Positions 6,793 to 15,061 of a stretch of DNA of 40,787 nucleotides are shown one piece after another. Source of the DNA: Candidatus Limnocylindrus primus (lineage in GTDB: Bacteria; Chloroflexota; Limnocylindria; Limnocylindrales; Limnocylindraceae); NCBI GenBank assembly GCA_003670475.1, contig QWRJ01000005.1:5216-46002 (forward strand), read 5' to 3'. The number at the start of each line of letters is the position of its first letter. Within the stretch, counting starts at the first letter, position 1. Under the pieces are notes generated by a model. It saw nothing but the letters and a program-made list of their open reading frames with translations. It did not search any database and was not told where the DNA came from. The position numbers and the translations under genes are program-made.

Positions 6793-8541
6793 CTACTCCG
6801 TTGCCGCGCCGCTAGTCTGGCAGCGACTCTCGAGTGAGGAGAGTGTCGCCGCTTGATCTGGCCCTAAGTCTGGACGAAGGCGCACGATGCGTGGTGCGCG
6901 CAACGCAAAGCCAGAGGCGGCACGCGCACTGCGACGCACCTCATCAAACGCAACCTCCACCACGATGCGCGGCTCCACGCTGCGATACGCGCCGAGCTGC
7001 GCAAGCGTGTGTGCCTCAAGCCAAATGCTCAGCTCTGAAATTTCTGTGTCCGGCAGTGCCACCGATGCGCGGCCGATCGTAGCGAGGCGACCAGAGAGAT
7101 CATCGCGCACGGCAAAGGTGCAGTCGGAGAGGAGAGCGCGACGGCGGCCGAGTCCTGGTTCGGCGCCAACGATGACGCAGTCAAGTGTGTCGAGTGAGCG
7201 CTTCACTTTGAGCCAGCCGGATCCGCGACGACCTGGTGCATACGGCGCATGTGGCGCCTTCACCACCAAGCCTTCAGATCCACGCTGTCGCGACGTGATG
7301 AAGGCGGCTTCAATTCCCTCAACACCACACACCGTCTCCTGTGTTGCCGCGCGCAAGACACCACCACTCTTTACATCGAGCTGCAGTGACTCCAGTGCTG
7401 CGCGGCGCTCTAGATATGAACGCTGCATTAGTGGCTCTTCGCCAAGCGCCAGAAGATCAAAGGCAATAAAGATGACGTGGATGCGCTGCTGCTCGGCGAG
7501 TGTCTGAGCGGCACCTGATAGTCGTGGAGTGAGCGTGCTTGATGGGAGCGGTCGGCCATCCGCCCAGGCAACGATCTCGCCGTCAAGGATCCCGCTGACC
7601 CCAGTTGCAGCTGCGGCGGCGGCGATTTCTGGGAAGGAGACGGTGACGTCGTGAAGGTCGCGCCCGTAGAGTGCGGCGCGATCGCCCTGTACATGAAGCT
7701 GCGCGCGAACCCCGTCGTACTTATCTTCCACTGGAATCTCTGCCGTGGTGATGTCCTCAATCTCTGGCCGATCGCTGAGACGCTCTGCAACCTCTGAGGC
7801 GCCAGAGGTCATCGCGGCGAGCATCGGTGGAATTGGATGGAAGAGATGGAGGCGAGCCTCGTGCAGCCGCCCCTGTCGCGCCAAGAGCGCCACGCTGCCA
7901 GGGTCCCCTTCAAGGAGCATCGCCCAGCGCACCTCAGTTGGGTCGGCGTCAAAGGCGCTGGCGATCGCCGCCTCAAGGAGCCCGTCGCGCAGGCCGATGC
8001 GTAGATCGCCTGCGAGCGCGCGAACCACAAACTTCCCCGCCGCTGGCGAGCAACCGTAGAGCAGCTGAACGAGGAGATCATGCCGACGCTGCCCGCTCGC
8101 GGCACCGATCGCCGCGAAGATATCCGGAAGGGTGCGCAACTTTGGCGCAGTGTCCACATGTGCCGTCTCTCCAGATCCGGTCGCCTCTGCGAGCGCCGCG
8201 CGCTGAATCTGGGCGCTCCGCTCCACCTCCTCAAGCGCTGGCCCAGCGAGTGGCCGCTCTGACTCCATCAGGTCCTCAACGGCGCGACCGAGATCGCCGC
8301 GTTCATCCAACAGCTTCGCGAGCGACCCTGCTGGCGCCCCCGCAACCTCCTCTACCGCCTTTGCAATCGTCCCCCAGGAGATCTCGCTGCCGCTCAGCAC
8401 ACCGCGACTCGCCATTAACCGACAGGCGATCTGGAGGTCAATGTCATCTGCGCTCTTGAGCGCACTGGCAAGAAGATGCGACTTCTCTGAGGTACGTGTT
8501 GCAACCTCAATCCGCTGCGCAAGGTTCGACCAGCGTTTCAT
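6793..8541 (-). CDS. ATP-dependent DNA ligase
   Basis: The 582-residue enzyme has the helical N-terminal DNA-binding domain of archaeal and actinobacterial (LigB-type) ligases at about residues 1-235. The nucleotidyltransferase domain follows, with motif I EDKYDGVR (adenylated Lys274), motif III ILDGEIVAW (Glu322), motif IV EGLVVKAP (423-430) and motif V GWLKVKRS. An OB-fold domain follows. ATG 8541, with AGGTA 5 bases upstream, was preferred to an upstream start. Bacterial ATP-dependent ligases usually act in repair beside the NAD-dependent LigA. No Ku, helicase or nuclease partner is nearby, so the repair route is not indicated. Confidence 0.92.
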   Translation of the reverse strand: MKRWSNLAQRIEVATRTSEKSHLLASALKSADDIDLQIACRLMASRGVLSGSEISWGTIAKAVEEVAGAPAGSLAKLLDERGDLGRAVEDLMESERPLAGPALEEVERSAQIQRAALAEATGSGETAHVDTAPKLRTLPDIFAAIGAASGQRRHDLLVQLLYGCSPAAGKFVVRALAGDLRIGLRDGLLEAAIASAFDADPTEVRWAMLLEGDPGSVALLARQGRLHEARLHLFHPIPPMLAAMTSGASEVAERLSDRPEIEDITTAEIPVEDKYDGVRAQLHVQGDRAALYGRDLHDVTVSFPEIAAAAAATGVSGILDGEIVAWADGRPLPSSTLTPRLSGAAQTLAEQQRIHVIFIAFDLLALGEEPLMQRSYLERRAALESLQLDVKSGGVLRAATQETVCGVEGIEAAFITSRQRGSEGLVVKAPHAPYAPGRRGSGWLKVKRSLDTLDCVIVGAEPGLGRRRALLSDCTFAVRDDLSGRLATIGRASVALPDTEISELSIWLEAHTLAQLGAYRSVEPRIVVEVAFDEVRRSARAASGFALRAPRIVRLRPDLGPDQAATLSSLESRCQTSGAATE

Positions 8542-8549
8542 TGCGTTAC

Positions 8550-9548
8550 CTAGTTGCGACGGTTGCGAATCGCGCGCGGATCCGCGGTCCACGGTCGAAC
8601 CCCCTCTGAGAGGAGGAGCTGCTCACGTTGAAGGTGCTGATCAAGGATGCGCAGCCGCGTCAGTGCATCAGGCGCCTCAAGGAGCTCTTGTCGTTGCGCG
8701 CTGGAGAGTTGGACCACGCCGCCAACAATATGCGAGAGGCCAACAGGATCATCGGTACCAGAGAGGCGGGTGATTGCGGTGGCGAGCAGTTCGCCATCTT
8801 CATCAAGCTCTTCGTCGTCATCAGACTCGTCGTCGTCCATCTGGACGACTTCAACTTGCTCAAACTCAGTGTCACGGAGTGAGGCGCTGGCGGCGCTCGA
8901 AGCGAGCATCAGTCGCTCAATCTCGATTACTACCTCTTGCGAGAGTCGTAGCCCCTCCTCTTCGGCGAGCGCTTCGTCGATCGCCTCAACTGTGACTTCG
9001 TCGCTCAGCATCTCTTCGTCTTCTTCTTCGTCGTCGCCTTCTTCGCCGGCATCGTCGTCGCCGTGGTCGCGCTCATCAGCGCCGCGGAGGAGCTCAAGGT
9101 AGCCAACAAAGCCGGCGGAGACACGTTCAGCGGCGTTGAGTAGATCACTTGATGGTCCACCCTCTGGCTCATCAAGCAGTGCGATCTCCGCGCGAAGGTA
9201 TGGCGCGTCGCGATCAAGGCGTATGACGCGGAAGCGCGTCGTGCCGAGCGTGACGAGATCCCAGCGACCGTCTACGTATCGCGTTGCTTCGCGAATGTCG
9301 GCGATGGTGCCGATGGTGGCGAGCTGGCCGGCACTGATGTTGATCACGCCGAACGGGGTGCGTGACTCCATGCAGCGCTTCACCATCAGCCGATAGCGCG
9401 GCTCAAAGATGTGCAGCGGCAGTGCAACGCCAGGGAAGAGGACGAGATCGAGCGGAAAGAGTGGGACGAGTGCCGCGCGCGGCGGCGTGGGGAGTGTCTC
9501 TGCTTGACCCTCGGGCTCGCGCCCGTCGCTTGCTGCGTCCCCGTTCAG
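8550..9548 (-). CDS. Lon substrate-binding-domain protein with acidic insert; no canonical start codon
   Basis: The protein contains a LON N-terminal (substrate-binding) domain without AAA or protease domains. The conserved opening LFPLDLVLFPGVALPLHIF and EPRYRLMVKR are in frame at about 9380-9460, upstream of the first ATG (9386), so that ATG cannot be the true start. No ATG, GTG or TTG occurs in frame between the upstream stop (near 9667) and 9387. I place the start at CTG 9548, eight bases after the hesB-like stop, as the best non-standard candidate. The middle carries two long Asp/Glu runs (about 8805-8865 and 9001-9075), unusual for this family. Stand-alone LON proteins have no settled function in bacteria. 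Confidence 0.7.
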   Translation of the reverse strand: MNGDAASDGREPEGQAETLPTPPRAALVPLFPLDLVLFPGVALPLHIFEPRYRLMVKRCMESRTPFGVINISAGQLATIGTIADIREATRYVDGRWDLVTLGTTRFRVIRLDRDAPYLRAEIALLDEPEGGPSSDLLNAAERVSAGFVGYLELLRGADERDHGDDDAGEEGDDEEEDEEMLSDEVTVEAIDEALAEEEGLRLSQEVVIEIERLMLASSAASASLRDTEFEQVEVVQMDDDESDDDEELDEDGELLATAITRLSGTDDPVGLSHIVGGVVQLSSAQRQELLEAPDALTRLRILDQHLQREQLLLSEGVRPWTADPRAIRNRRN

Positions 9549-9555
9549 GGGAGGC

Positions 9556-9981
9556 TCAGTGGCTGCAGGCGGAGGGTGCGCCGGCCGACTCCGCAGTGCG
9601 GAAGCTCGAACCGCAGCCGCAGCCGCCGACCGAGTTTGGATTCTCCACGGTGAAGCCAGCTCCCATCAGTGAGTCAACGTAGTCAACAGAGGATCCGTTC
9701 ACGAGCGGCACCGACTTCTCGTCGAGGTAGACCTTCACGCCGTTCGTTTCAAAGACCTGATCATCTGGGTTTGATGTCTCTTCCACCATCATGCCGTAGC
9801 GGTAGCCGCTGCAGCCGCCTGAGATGATGTAGACGCGTAGGCCAATGGCGGGATTCGTCTCACCCTTGGTGAGGTCGCGGAACTTTGCGGCGGCGGCATC
9901 GGTAAGGACAAGCGTTGTTGCTGGCGTCTCTGTTGCCGGCTTCTCTACTGGAGTGCTGGCTGCCGTCTCTTGGTTCAACAT
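9556..9981 (-). CDS. A-type Fe-S carrier (HesB/IscA/ErpA family)
   Basis: The 141-residue product has the Fe-S biogenesis domain at about residues 25-130 with the conserved cysteines in ISGGCSGYRYG and GGCGCGSSF. A-type carriers take up Fe-S clusters from the scaffold and hand them to target proteins. The N-terminal 24 residues are a Thr/Pro/Glu-rich extension, and the C-terminal 15 residues beyond CGSSF are also extra. The start at 9981 has TAGGAGG upstream. It heads the minus-strand run continuing into the Lon-domain and ligase genes. Confidence 0.9.
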   Translation of the reverse strand: MLNQETAASTPVEKPATETPATTLVLTDAAAAKFRDLTKGETNPAIGLRVYIISGGCSGYRYGMMVEETSNPDDQVFETNGVKVYLDEKSVPLVNGSSVDYVDSLMGAGFTVENPNSVGGCGCGSSFRTAESAGAPSACSH

Positions 9982-10035
9982 TCGCTGCCTCCTACCTCGT
10001 CTGCGATCCGCCTCTTGGCGCCCCGCGTTGCTAGA

Positions 10036-11286
10036 TCAGGATTCTACCCGCTCCACGAGCATTGCGATTCCTTGCCCCACCCCCACGCACATAGAGGCAA
10101 CCCCGTAGCGGCCCCCGCTGCGGCGAAGCTCCCTGGTGAGCGTGACGAGCATGCGCGCCCCTGAGGCGCCGAGTGGGTGGCCGAGGGCGATCGCCCCGCC
10201 ATGGATGTTGGTAGTGGCTGGATTGAGGCCGAGTTCACGGATGCAGGCGACCGCCTGGCTGGCGAAGGCCTCGTTCAACTCCACGCGGTCGATCTGCTTC
10301 GCGCTGAGCCCCGTGCGCGTCAGCAACTTCGTGATCGCTGGGATCGGGCCGATCCCCATGACAGACGGGTCAACGCCAGCAACAGAGGTTGCAACGATCC
10401 GCGCAAGTGGCTTCAGGCCGAGTGCCCGCGCGCGGCCCGCCTCCATGATGAGCAGCGCCGCGGCACCGTCGTTGATGCCGGATGCGTTTCCTGCGGTGAC
10501 ACTTCCACCTTCGGTAAATGCTGGCCGCAACTTTGCAAGGCTCGCCGCATCCGTCTCTGGTCGTGGGTGCTCGTCCTTGTCAACAAGTAGTGCATCACCC
10601 TTCCGTTGCGCAATGCGCACAGGGACGATCTCTTCTGCATGCACGCCACTCTTCGCTGCGGCGGCGGCGCGGCGCTGCGACTCAAGTGCAAACGCGTCCT
10701 GCTCTTCGCGTGAAACCTTCCATGTGGACGCAACGCGCTCTGCCGTTTCGCCAAGCGAGATTGTTGGGTACTTCGCGTCAAGCTTTGGATTGACGAAGCG
10801 CCAGCCAATTGTGGTGTCAACAAGTTCGTGGTTGCCACGCTCGTAGCCAGTCTCTGGCTTCAGTGTCACGAGCGGCGCGCGGCTCATGCTCTCCACTCCA
10901 CCAGCGATGATCACATCGGCGTCGCCCACAGCAATCGCCTGCGCCGCACTTGCAACCGCCTGCAACCCTGATCCGCAGAGTCGATTCACCGTCTGGCCGG
11001 CAACCTCAACGGGAAACCCAGCAAGAAGGAGGGCCATGCGCGCAACGTTGCGATTATCTTCGCCCGCCTGATTGGCGCAACCAAGGATCACATCGTCAAC
11101 GATCGCAGCGTCAATGCCGCTTCGCGCCACGACCGCCTCGAGCACCGTTGCGGCGAGATCATCTGGGCGCACGCCAGCGAGTGCGCCGCCGTAGCGACCG
11201 ACGGGGGTGCGGACCGCCTCAACAATCCACGCCTCGCGGAGGGGGCGGCCAGGGGCTACCGAGGGGGTGGTGCTGCTCTCTGTCAT
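10036..11286 (-). CDS. Acetyl-CoA acetyltransferase (thiolase)
   Basis: The 416-residue thiolase has the acyl-accepting cysteine in [10 protein letters not shown] (Cys104), the active-site histidine in [13 protein letters not shown] and the second cysteine in MCVGVGQG near the C-terminus. It condenses two acetyl-CoA to acetoacetyl-CoA or cleaves 3-ketoacyl-CoA. The N-terminal region differs from the family only by about 18 extra residues. No other beta-oxidation or polyhydroxyalkanoate gene is adjacent, so the direction is open. TAGACT ends six bases before the start and no ribosome binding site is present, suggesting a leaderless mRNA. Confidence 0.93.
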   Translation of the reverse strand: MTESSTTPSVAPGRPLREAWIVEAVRTPVGRYGGALAGVRPDDLAATVLEAVVARSGIDAAIVDDVILGCANQAGEDNRNVARMALLLAGFPVEVAGQTVNRLCGSGLQAVASAAQAIAVGDADVIIAGGVESMSRAPLVTLKPETGYERGNHELVDTTIGWRFVNPKLDAKYPTISLGETAERVASTWKVSREEQDAFALESQRRAAAAAKSGVHAEEIVPVRIAQRKGDALLVDKDEHPRPETDAASLAKLRPAFTEGGSVTAGNASGINDGAAALLIMEAGRARALGLKPLARIVATSVAGVDPSVMGIGPIPAITKLLTRTGLSAKQIDRVELNEAFASQAVACIRELGLNPATTNIHGGAIALGHPLGASGARMLVTLTRELRRSGGRYGVASMCVGVGQGIAMLVERVES

Positions 11287-11292
11287 GCGGAG

Positions 11293-11298
11293 AGTCTA
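11293..11298 (-). promoter_or_regulatory. -10 box of a leaderless promoter for the thiolase gene
   Basis: TAGACT on the minus strand lies six bases before ATG 11286. It sits in a 39-base divergent spacer shared with the next promoter. Confidence 0.5.
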
Positions 11299-11313
11299 CG
11301 CCCAGCGCTCCGC

Positions 11314-11319
11314 TACGAT
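11314..11319 (+). promoter_or_regulatory. -10 box of a leaderless promoter
   Basis: TACGAT lies six bases before ATG 11326 on the plus strand. The two divergent -10 boxes are only 15 bases apart, so the two polymerases must compete for the site. Confidence 0.5.
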
Positions 11320-11325
11320 GGGGGC

Positions 11326-12078
11326 ATGAGCTCCTCTAGTAGCCCCGCACCCCTCACCACGAACAAGGCGACGCTCGCGGCGGCCATCAGCGCGCTCCCT
11401 GGCGGGATCCCTTCCGTTGCACAACTCTTCGCCTATGCGGCGGAGGCCGAACGCCGCGTCCAGACGCTGCGCCTCCGTGCTGAAGAGCGCAGTGTCACTG
11501 CCGCGGGAGGGAGCGTGACGCAGACCGAACTTCTCGTTGATCGACCGCGCGCCCGCGTCACCACCATCCACGGTGACTCCTACGACGTCTGGGCAACCGA
11601 TGGCAGCCTGATAGAGCAGTACAGCGCCGCGAGCAACACCTTCACGCGCCGACCGCACCGCGCCGCGCCAGCAGGACTTGATGGTGAGGGACTTCCGTCA
11701 ACTGTCGCAGTAGGAGCGACGCTCGGGCCACTCCCATTAAAGGGCTGGGCGACAACGCTTCTTCGACCCGGTCACTTCTGCAGCAACGTGCTCTCAAGTG
11801 CCGTCCTTGGCGCCGTCCACGAGACAACGCATCTCGGCCGCGCAGCGCTTGCCGTTGACGCAGCAGCGCCACGAACGATCGATCGGATCGGTGACCACGC
11901 CGCCTTCCGCTATGAGGTGACATTCGACCGGCAGACGGGTCTTCTCCTAGCGGTTAACGAACTCCACAACGACCAGCTGGTGCGAAGCACCACAGTGACC
12001 GCACTTGCGATTGACGCAGCGATACCGGCGAGCGAGTTCGTTATTGAAATCCCAGGCAACGCGCGCAAGATCTACTAG
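11326..12078 (+). CDS. Hypothetical protein, possible LolA/MucB-like fold
   Basis: The 250-residue product has no signal peptide. After a Ser/Pro-rich start it shows a helix (SVAQLFAYAAEAERR), then alternating strands typical of the LolA/LppX half-barrel: QTELLVDRPRARVTTI, SYDVWATDGSLIEQY and FRYEVTFDRQTGLLLAVNEL. This pattern resembles the outer-membrane lipoprotein-sorting protein superfamily and DUF2092-like proteins, but the assignment rests only on strand pattern and is weak. The CoxG-like gene follows 45 bases later on the same strand. Confidence 0.55.
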   Translation: MSSSSSPAPLTTNKATLAAAISALPGGIPSVAQLFAYAAEAERRVQTLRLRAEERSVTAAGGSVTQTELLVDRPRARVTTIHGDSYDVWATDGSLIEQYSAASNTFTRRPHRAAPAGLDGEGLPSTVAVGATLGPLPLKGWATTLLRPGHFCSNVLSSAVLGAVHETTHLGRAALAVDAAAPRTIDRIGDHAAFRYEVTFDRQTGLLLAVNELHNDQLVRSTTVTALAIDAAIPASEFVIEIPGNARKIY

Positions 12079-12123
12079 CAGACGCAAAGGAGTTAGCGGC
12101 AGGCGAAGCGGTTGGAGGTCACG

Positions 12124-12573
12124 ATGGCCGAATTCACAGGTTCAGCGCAACTAGGGAAGAGCGTTGCGCAGCTACTTGCAGCGAGTGAAGACCCAGCAGT
12201 AATTGCCGCACTCCTCCCAGGATGCGAGGCGCTTCACCGCATTGACCCAGAACATATTGAGGGTCGCCTCGCCACGGAGGTTGCTGGCATTCCGGTCACC
12301 GCCGCCGTCTCCGTGCGACGAACGGTTGAAGCGCTTCCCGGCGGTGTGACACGGTTGCACCTTCGACTGAAAGTTCGTCCAGATATTGGCGGTCAGGCGG
12401 TCGTCGCGGCGCTCGTTGACCTCACACCTGTTTCAGGAGACGCGGCGTCAACTACCGCAACGTGGCGCAGTTCAAGCGAACTTGATCCAATGCTCGCCGT
12501 GATGGCGGGTCAGCGCGTGGAAGAGTTCCTCCGCGTCTCAATCGAACGACTGATCGCCGGCCTCGGCGCGTAA
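12124..12573 (+). CDS. CoxG-like SRPBCC/START-fold protein
   Basis: The product begins MAEFTGSAQLGKSVAQLLA and continues AALLPGCEALHRIDPEHIEG, the hallmark of carbon monoxide dehydrogenase subunit G (CoxG) family proteins. It ends with an amphipathic C-terminal helix, as in the SRPBCC fold. CoxG helps anchor or assemble molybdenum CO dehydrogenase, but many homologues lie away from cox genes and are probably lipid or hydrophobic-ligand binding. No cox genes are in the window. ATG 12124 with GGAGGT four bases upstream was chosen over an in-frame TTG at 12112. Confidence 0.75.
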   Translation: MAEFTGSAQLGKSVAQLLAASEDPAVIAALLPGCEALHRIDPEHIEGRLATEVAGIPVTAAVSVRRTVEALPGGVTRLHLRLKVRPDIGGQAVVAALVDLTPVSGDAASTTATWRSSSELDPMLAVMAGQRVEEFLRVSIERLIAGLGA

Positions 12574-12579
12574 CGCGCC
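12565..12579. terminator. Hairpin spanning a stop codon between convergent genes
   Basis: GGCGCG and CGCGCC form a perfect 6-bp stem whose three-base loop is the TAA stop of the CoxG-like gene. The stop of the convergent gene begins two bases later. No T-run follows on either strand, so it is only a candidate bidirectional terminator. Confidence 0.35.
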
Positions 12580-12580
12580 T

Positions 12581-13069
12581 CTAAGCGAGAAGTGCGGCGC
12601 GCACGGCAAGCGCAAGGATCGCGGCGATCGTCAAGATCGTCAACACCCAGAGTGCGCGAAAGAGTGCGCGGCCACGGTTGATTGGCCACCAGGCCGGTAC
12701 AGAGCGCGCAACACGCAGCGCAGCCTCTGACATTGCAATAAAGAGTGGCACGGCGCCAATCAGCACAGGGATCTTGACGATCGGATCGGACCATCGCGCG
12801 CCAAGGTTCAGCGCGCTGATCACAATCGTGCCGCAGAAGAATCCGATGACGCTGAGATAGATGTAGGCGCCGCGGAGTGGCGTTGGCGCTTCCTCTTTGA
12901 CATACGCTGGAAGTCCGTCGTCGGCGAGTGGCACCTCTTGTCGATCAAGGACGATCATCCCTGGTTCGAAGCGCTCATCGTGCAGCACGCCGCGCAGTAG
13001 CTCAGCGGCGTCGGGCGCCTCTTCCTCTACCGGCTCGGCGAGTGGTCGCTTCGTCTCTGCTTCGCTCAT
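12581..13069 (-). CDS. Membrane protein with acidic cytoplasmic N-terminus, unknown function
   Basis: The 162-residue product starts with a hydrophilic, Glu-rich region of about 65 residues. Three hydrophobic segments follow (about residues 68-88, 97-115 and 138-160), with Arg-rich loops between the second and third that suggest a cytoplasmic location. I recognise no family. Its ATG overlaps the stop of the upstream YdcZ-like exporter as ATGA, so the two are translated together. Confidence 0.6.
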   Translation of the reverse strand: MSEAETKRPLAEPVEEEAPDAAELLRGVLHDERFEPGMIVLDRQEVPLADDGLPAYVKEEAPTPLRGAYIYLSVIGFFCGTIVISALNLGARWSDPIVKIPVLIGAVPLFIAMSEAALRVARSVPAWWPINRGRALFRALWVLTILTIAAILALAVRAALLA

Positions 13070-13500
13070 CGCCGCGCGAGGAGAAAGCCGAGCACGGCGA
13101 GGGCAATGCCAGCAACGCGTGAGAGCGTGATCGGGATGAGCGGCGAGCCAAGCAGCCCAAACGCATCAATGGCGAGAGCGGCGGCGAGGGAGCCGAGGAT
13201 GTAGATCAGCGTCGCCTCGGTGACGCCGAGCACTGGCACAACGGTGGCGAAGCCGGTCACGATCAACACGCCGAAGAGTCCGCCGGTGAGCAGGAGCGGC
13301 GGAAGTTGCGCCGCTTCGGCGAGTTGCATCTTGCCGCTGATTGCGCCAACAGCCAAGAGGACGGCGAGTCCGCCGATGAAGGAGACGGTTGCAGCAGTGA
13401 TCGGATCGGTGCGGCGACCGACTTCGGAGTTGACGATCGCTTGCACGGAGGAAGCGACGCCAGCGGCGAGGATAAAGAAGCCGAGCGCGATCAGTTGCAT
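13066..13500 (-). CDS. YdcZ/DUF606 family DMT-type transporter
   Basis: The 144-residue protein has five predicted helices and the family pattern AAGVASSVQAIVNSEVGRR..., ILGSLAAALAIDAFGLLG and RVAGIALAVLGF, typical of YdcZ half-size members of the drug/metabolite transporter superfamily. These act as dimers, often of two paralogues; only one copy is present here. ATG 13500 with AGAGGT five bases upstream was chosen over a start at 13527. Its stop overlaps the next gene by four bases. Confidence 0.8.
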   Translation of the reverse strand: MQLIALGFFILAAGVASSVQAIVNSEVGRRTDPITAATVSFIGGLAVLLAVGAISGKMQLAEAAQLPPLLLTGGLFGVLIVTGFATVVPVLGVTEATLIYILGSLAAALAIDAFGLLGSPLIPITLSRVAGIALAVLGFLLARR

Positions 13501-13551
13501 GCGTGACCTCTGCACCAGTCCTGCCACATCAACCCTGCCGTAGGTGGTGGG

Positions 13552-15045
13552 CTACTCGCCCTGGGCGCGGGTGAAACCCTCTTCGCCGTTCCAGGAGCGG
13601 AGCTTCTCAAGGTGGAACCATGTGGCAACGCCTGCAACACGCGCAATGAGCGCAAAGAGTGCCTCGTCTGTGACGACCTTTGACTTATCCCGGGCCACGA
13701 AGCGCGAACGGAAGAAGCCAGGGTGATCAAATGCTGGCGACATCTTTGGCCAGACAACGGTGCCTCGTGCCGAGACGATGCGCAGTTCAAACTCTGGACC
13801 AGCGAGTGCAGCGAGCTTCGTTCCAAACTCCGCCGGCGGCATCAGCGTCTCGGCGAAGATATCAACGCCAATCACCGTTGCGGGCCCAACCTCAGCGCGG
13901 CGTGCCTCACCATCGGGCCAGCGCTTGTGTGGGTTTGGCGCCGCAGGGCGCGGCCGGCTTGCGGCGGTTGGCACACTTGTCGGCTTGCGTCCAAGGTTCT
14001 CAATAACGGCATCGGTAAATCCTGTGGTGCTGGCCGCGGCCTCAATGTCGCCACCCTGCTGGCGCACCACATCTTGCGGAATCGACTTCCCATCTTCCAG
14101 TGTCACAAGGACCGCATCCTCCACCTGGTCGGCAAGGTCAAGTTCACCGATGTGGCGGAGCATCATCGCAGCGGAGAGGACGAGCGCCGTTGGATTGATG
14201 ACGTTCTTGCCGGCGTACTTCGGTGCGGAGCCGTGTACCGCCTCAAAGATCGCCACGCCGTCGCCGTAGTTTGCACTGGAGGCGAAGCCGAGTCCGCCAA
14301 TAAGCCCGGATGCGAGGTCGCTAATAATGTCGCCGTGCAGGTTAGTGGCAACAATCACGTCAAACTGCGCTGGATCTTTCACCATCTGGTGCGCAACGTT
14401 GTCAATGATCAGGTGGTTCGCCTGGATCGGCGCGTACTCTGGGGCGAGCTGCTCACCAATGCTCTTGAACAACCCTTCCGTGAGCTTCAAGATATTGGCC
14501 TTGCTCGCGGTGGTGACCTTCTTCCTGCCTTCGCGAAGTGCCATCTCATAGGCGAAACGAATCACCTTCTCTGAGCCCTTCCGCGTGATGATCTTCAGCG
14601 CCTGCGCAACGTCGTGCGCCTGAAGGTGCTCAATCCCGCCGTAAAGATCTTCAATGTTTTCACGGACGATGATCATGTCGACGCCTTCACCCTTGTAGCG
14701 AGATGGAATGCCAGGGAGTTCGCGCGCTGGGCGCACGTTCGCGTACGTCTCAAAGAGCTTGCGCAACGTGACGTTGGCGCTCTTCTCCCCGAAACCAACG
14801 GGTGTCTCAAGCGGGCCCTTCAGCGCAACGCGGGTTCGGTCAATGCTGTCGCGCGTTGCCTGTGGGACGCCGGTCTGGTCTCCCTTCAAGAAGACGGATG
14901 CGCCGGCTTCAGCCTCTTCCCAGTCAAAGGCCACACCAGCACGCGCCGCTGCGGCATCAAGGATGCGCTGTGTGGCGAGGGCGACCTCGGGGCCAACGCC
15001 GTCGCCAGGGATCAGGGTGATCGCGTGGCGTCGAATGCTGCTCAT
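13552..15045 (-). CDS. icd: Isocitrate dehydrogenase, Thermus type with extra C-terminal domain
   Basis: The 497-residue enzyme oxidises isocitrate to 2-oxoglutarate in the TCA cycle. It contains LIPGDGVGPEV, the substrate loop EKSANVTLRKLFETYANVRP, IVRENIEDLYGGIEH, and the Mg-binding ATNLHGDIISDLASGLIGG, followed by FEAVHGSAP. The first 340 or so residues form the beta-decarboxylating dehydrogenase fold. About 130 further residues beyond a Pro/Ala linker form a separate C-terminal domain, as in the 496-residue Thermus thermophilus enzyme. TATCCT lies six bases before ATG 15045 with no ribosome binding site, suggesting leaderless transcription. Confidence 0.92.
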   Translation of the reverse strand: MSSIRRHAITLIPGDGVGPEVALATQRILDAAAARAGVAFDWEEAEAGASVFLKGDQTGVPQATRDSIDRTRVALKGPLETPVGFGEKSANVTLRKLFETYANVRPARELPGIPSRYKGEGVDMIIVRENIEDLYGGIEHLQAHDVAQALKIITRKGSEKVIRFAYEMALREGRKKVTTASKANILKLTEGLFKSIGEQLAPEYAPIQANHLIIDNVAHQMVKDPAQFDVIVATNLHGDIISDLASGLIGGLGFASSANYGDGVAIFEAVHGSAPKYAGKNVINPTALVLSAAMMLRHIGELDLADQVEDAVLVTLEDGKSIPQDVVRQQGGDIEAAASTTGFTDAVIENLGRKPTSVPTAASRPRPAAPNPHKRWPDGEARRAEVGPATVIGVDIFAETLMPPAEFGTKLAALAGPEFELRIVSARGTVVWPKMSPAFDHPGFFRSRFVARDKSKVVTDEALFALIARVAGVATWFHLEKLRSWNGEEGFTRAQGE

Positions 15046-15051
15046 AACTTT

Positions 15052-15057
15052 AGGATA
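15052..15057 (-). promoter_or_regulatory. -10 box of a leaderless promoter for icd
   Basis: TATCCT on the minus strand ends six bases before ATG 15045, inside the 16-base gap after the uridine phosphorylase stop. icd can thus be transcribed independently of the genes upstream. Confidence 0.5.
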
Positions 15058-15061
15058 GCGA

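Noticed and set aside
9001-9080. Tandem repeat or microsatellite suggested by TCGTC/TCTTC runs
   Set aside because: These are Asp/Glu codon runs on the minus strand of the Lon-domain gene, without a fixed repeat unit.
13723-14574. Long open frame on the plus strand opposite isocitrate dehydrogenase
   Set aside because: It is fully antisense to a well-supported enzyme and has no recognisable domain; GC-rich DNA often has such shadow frames.
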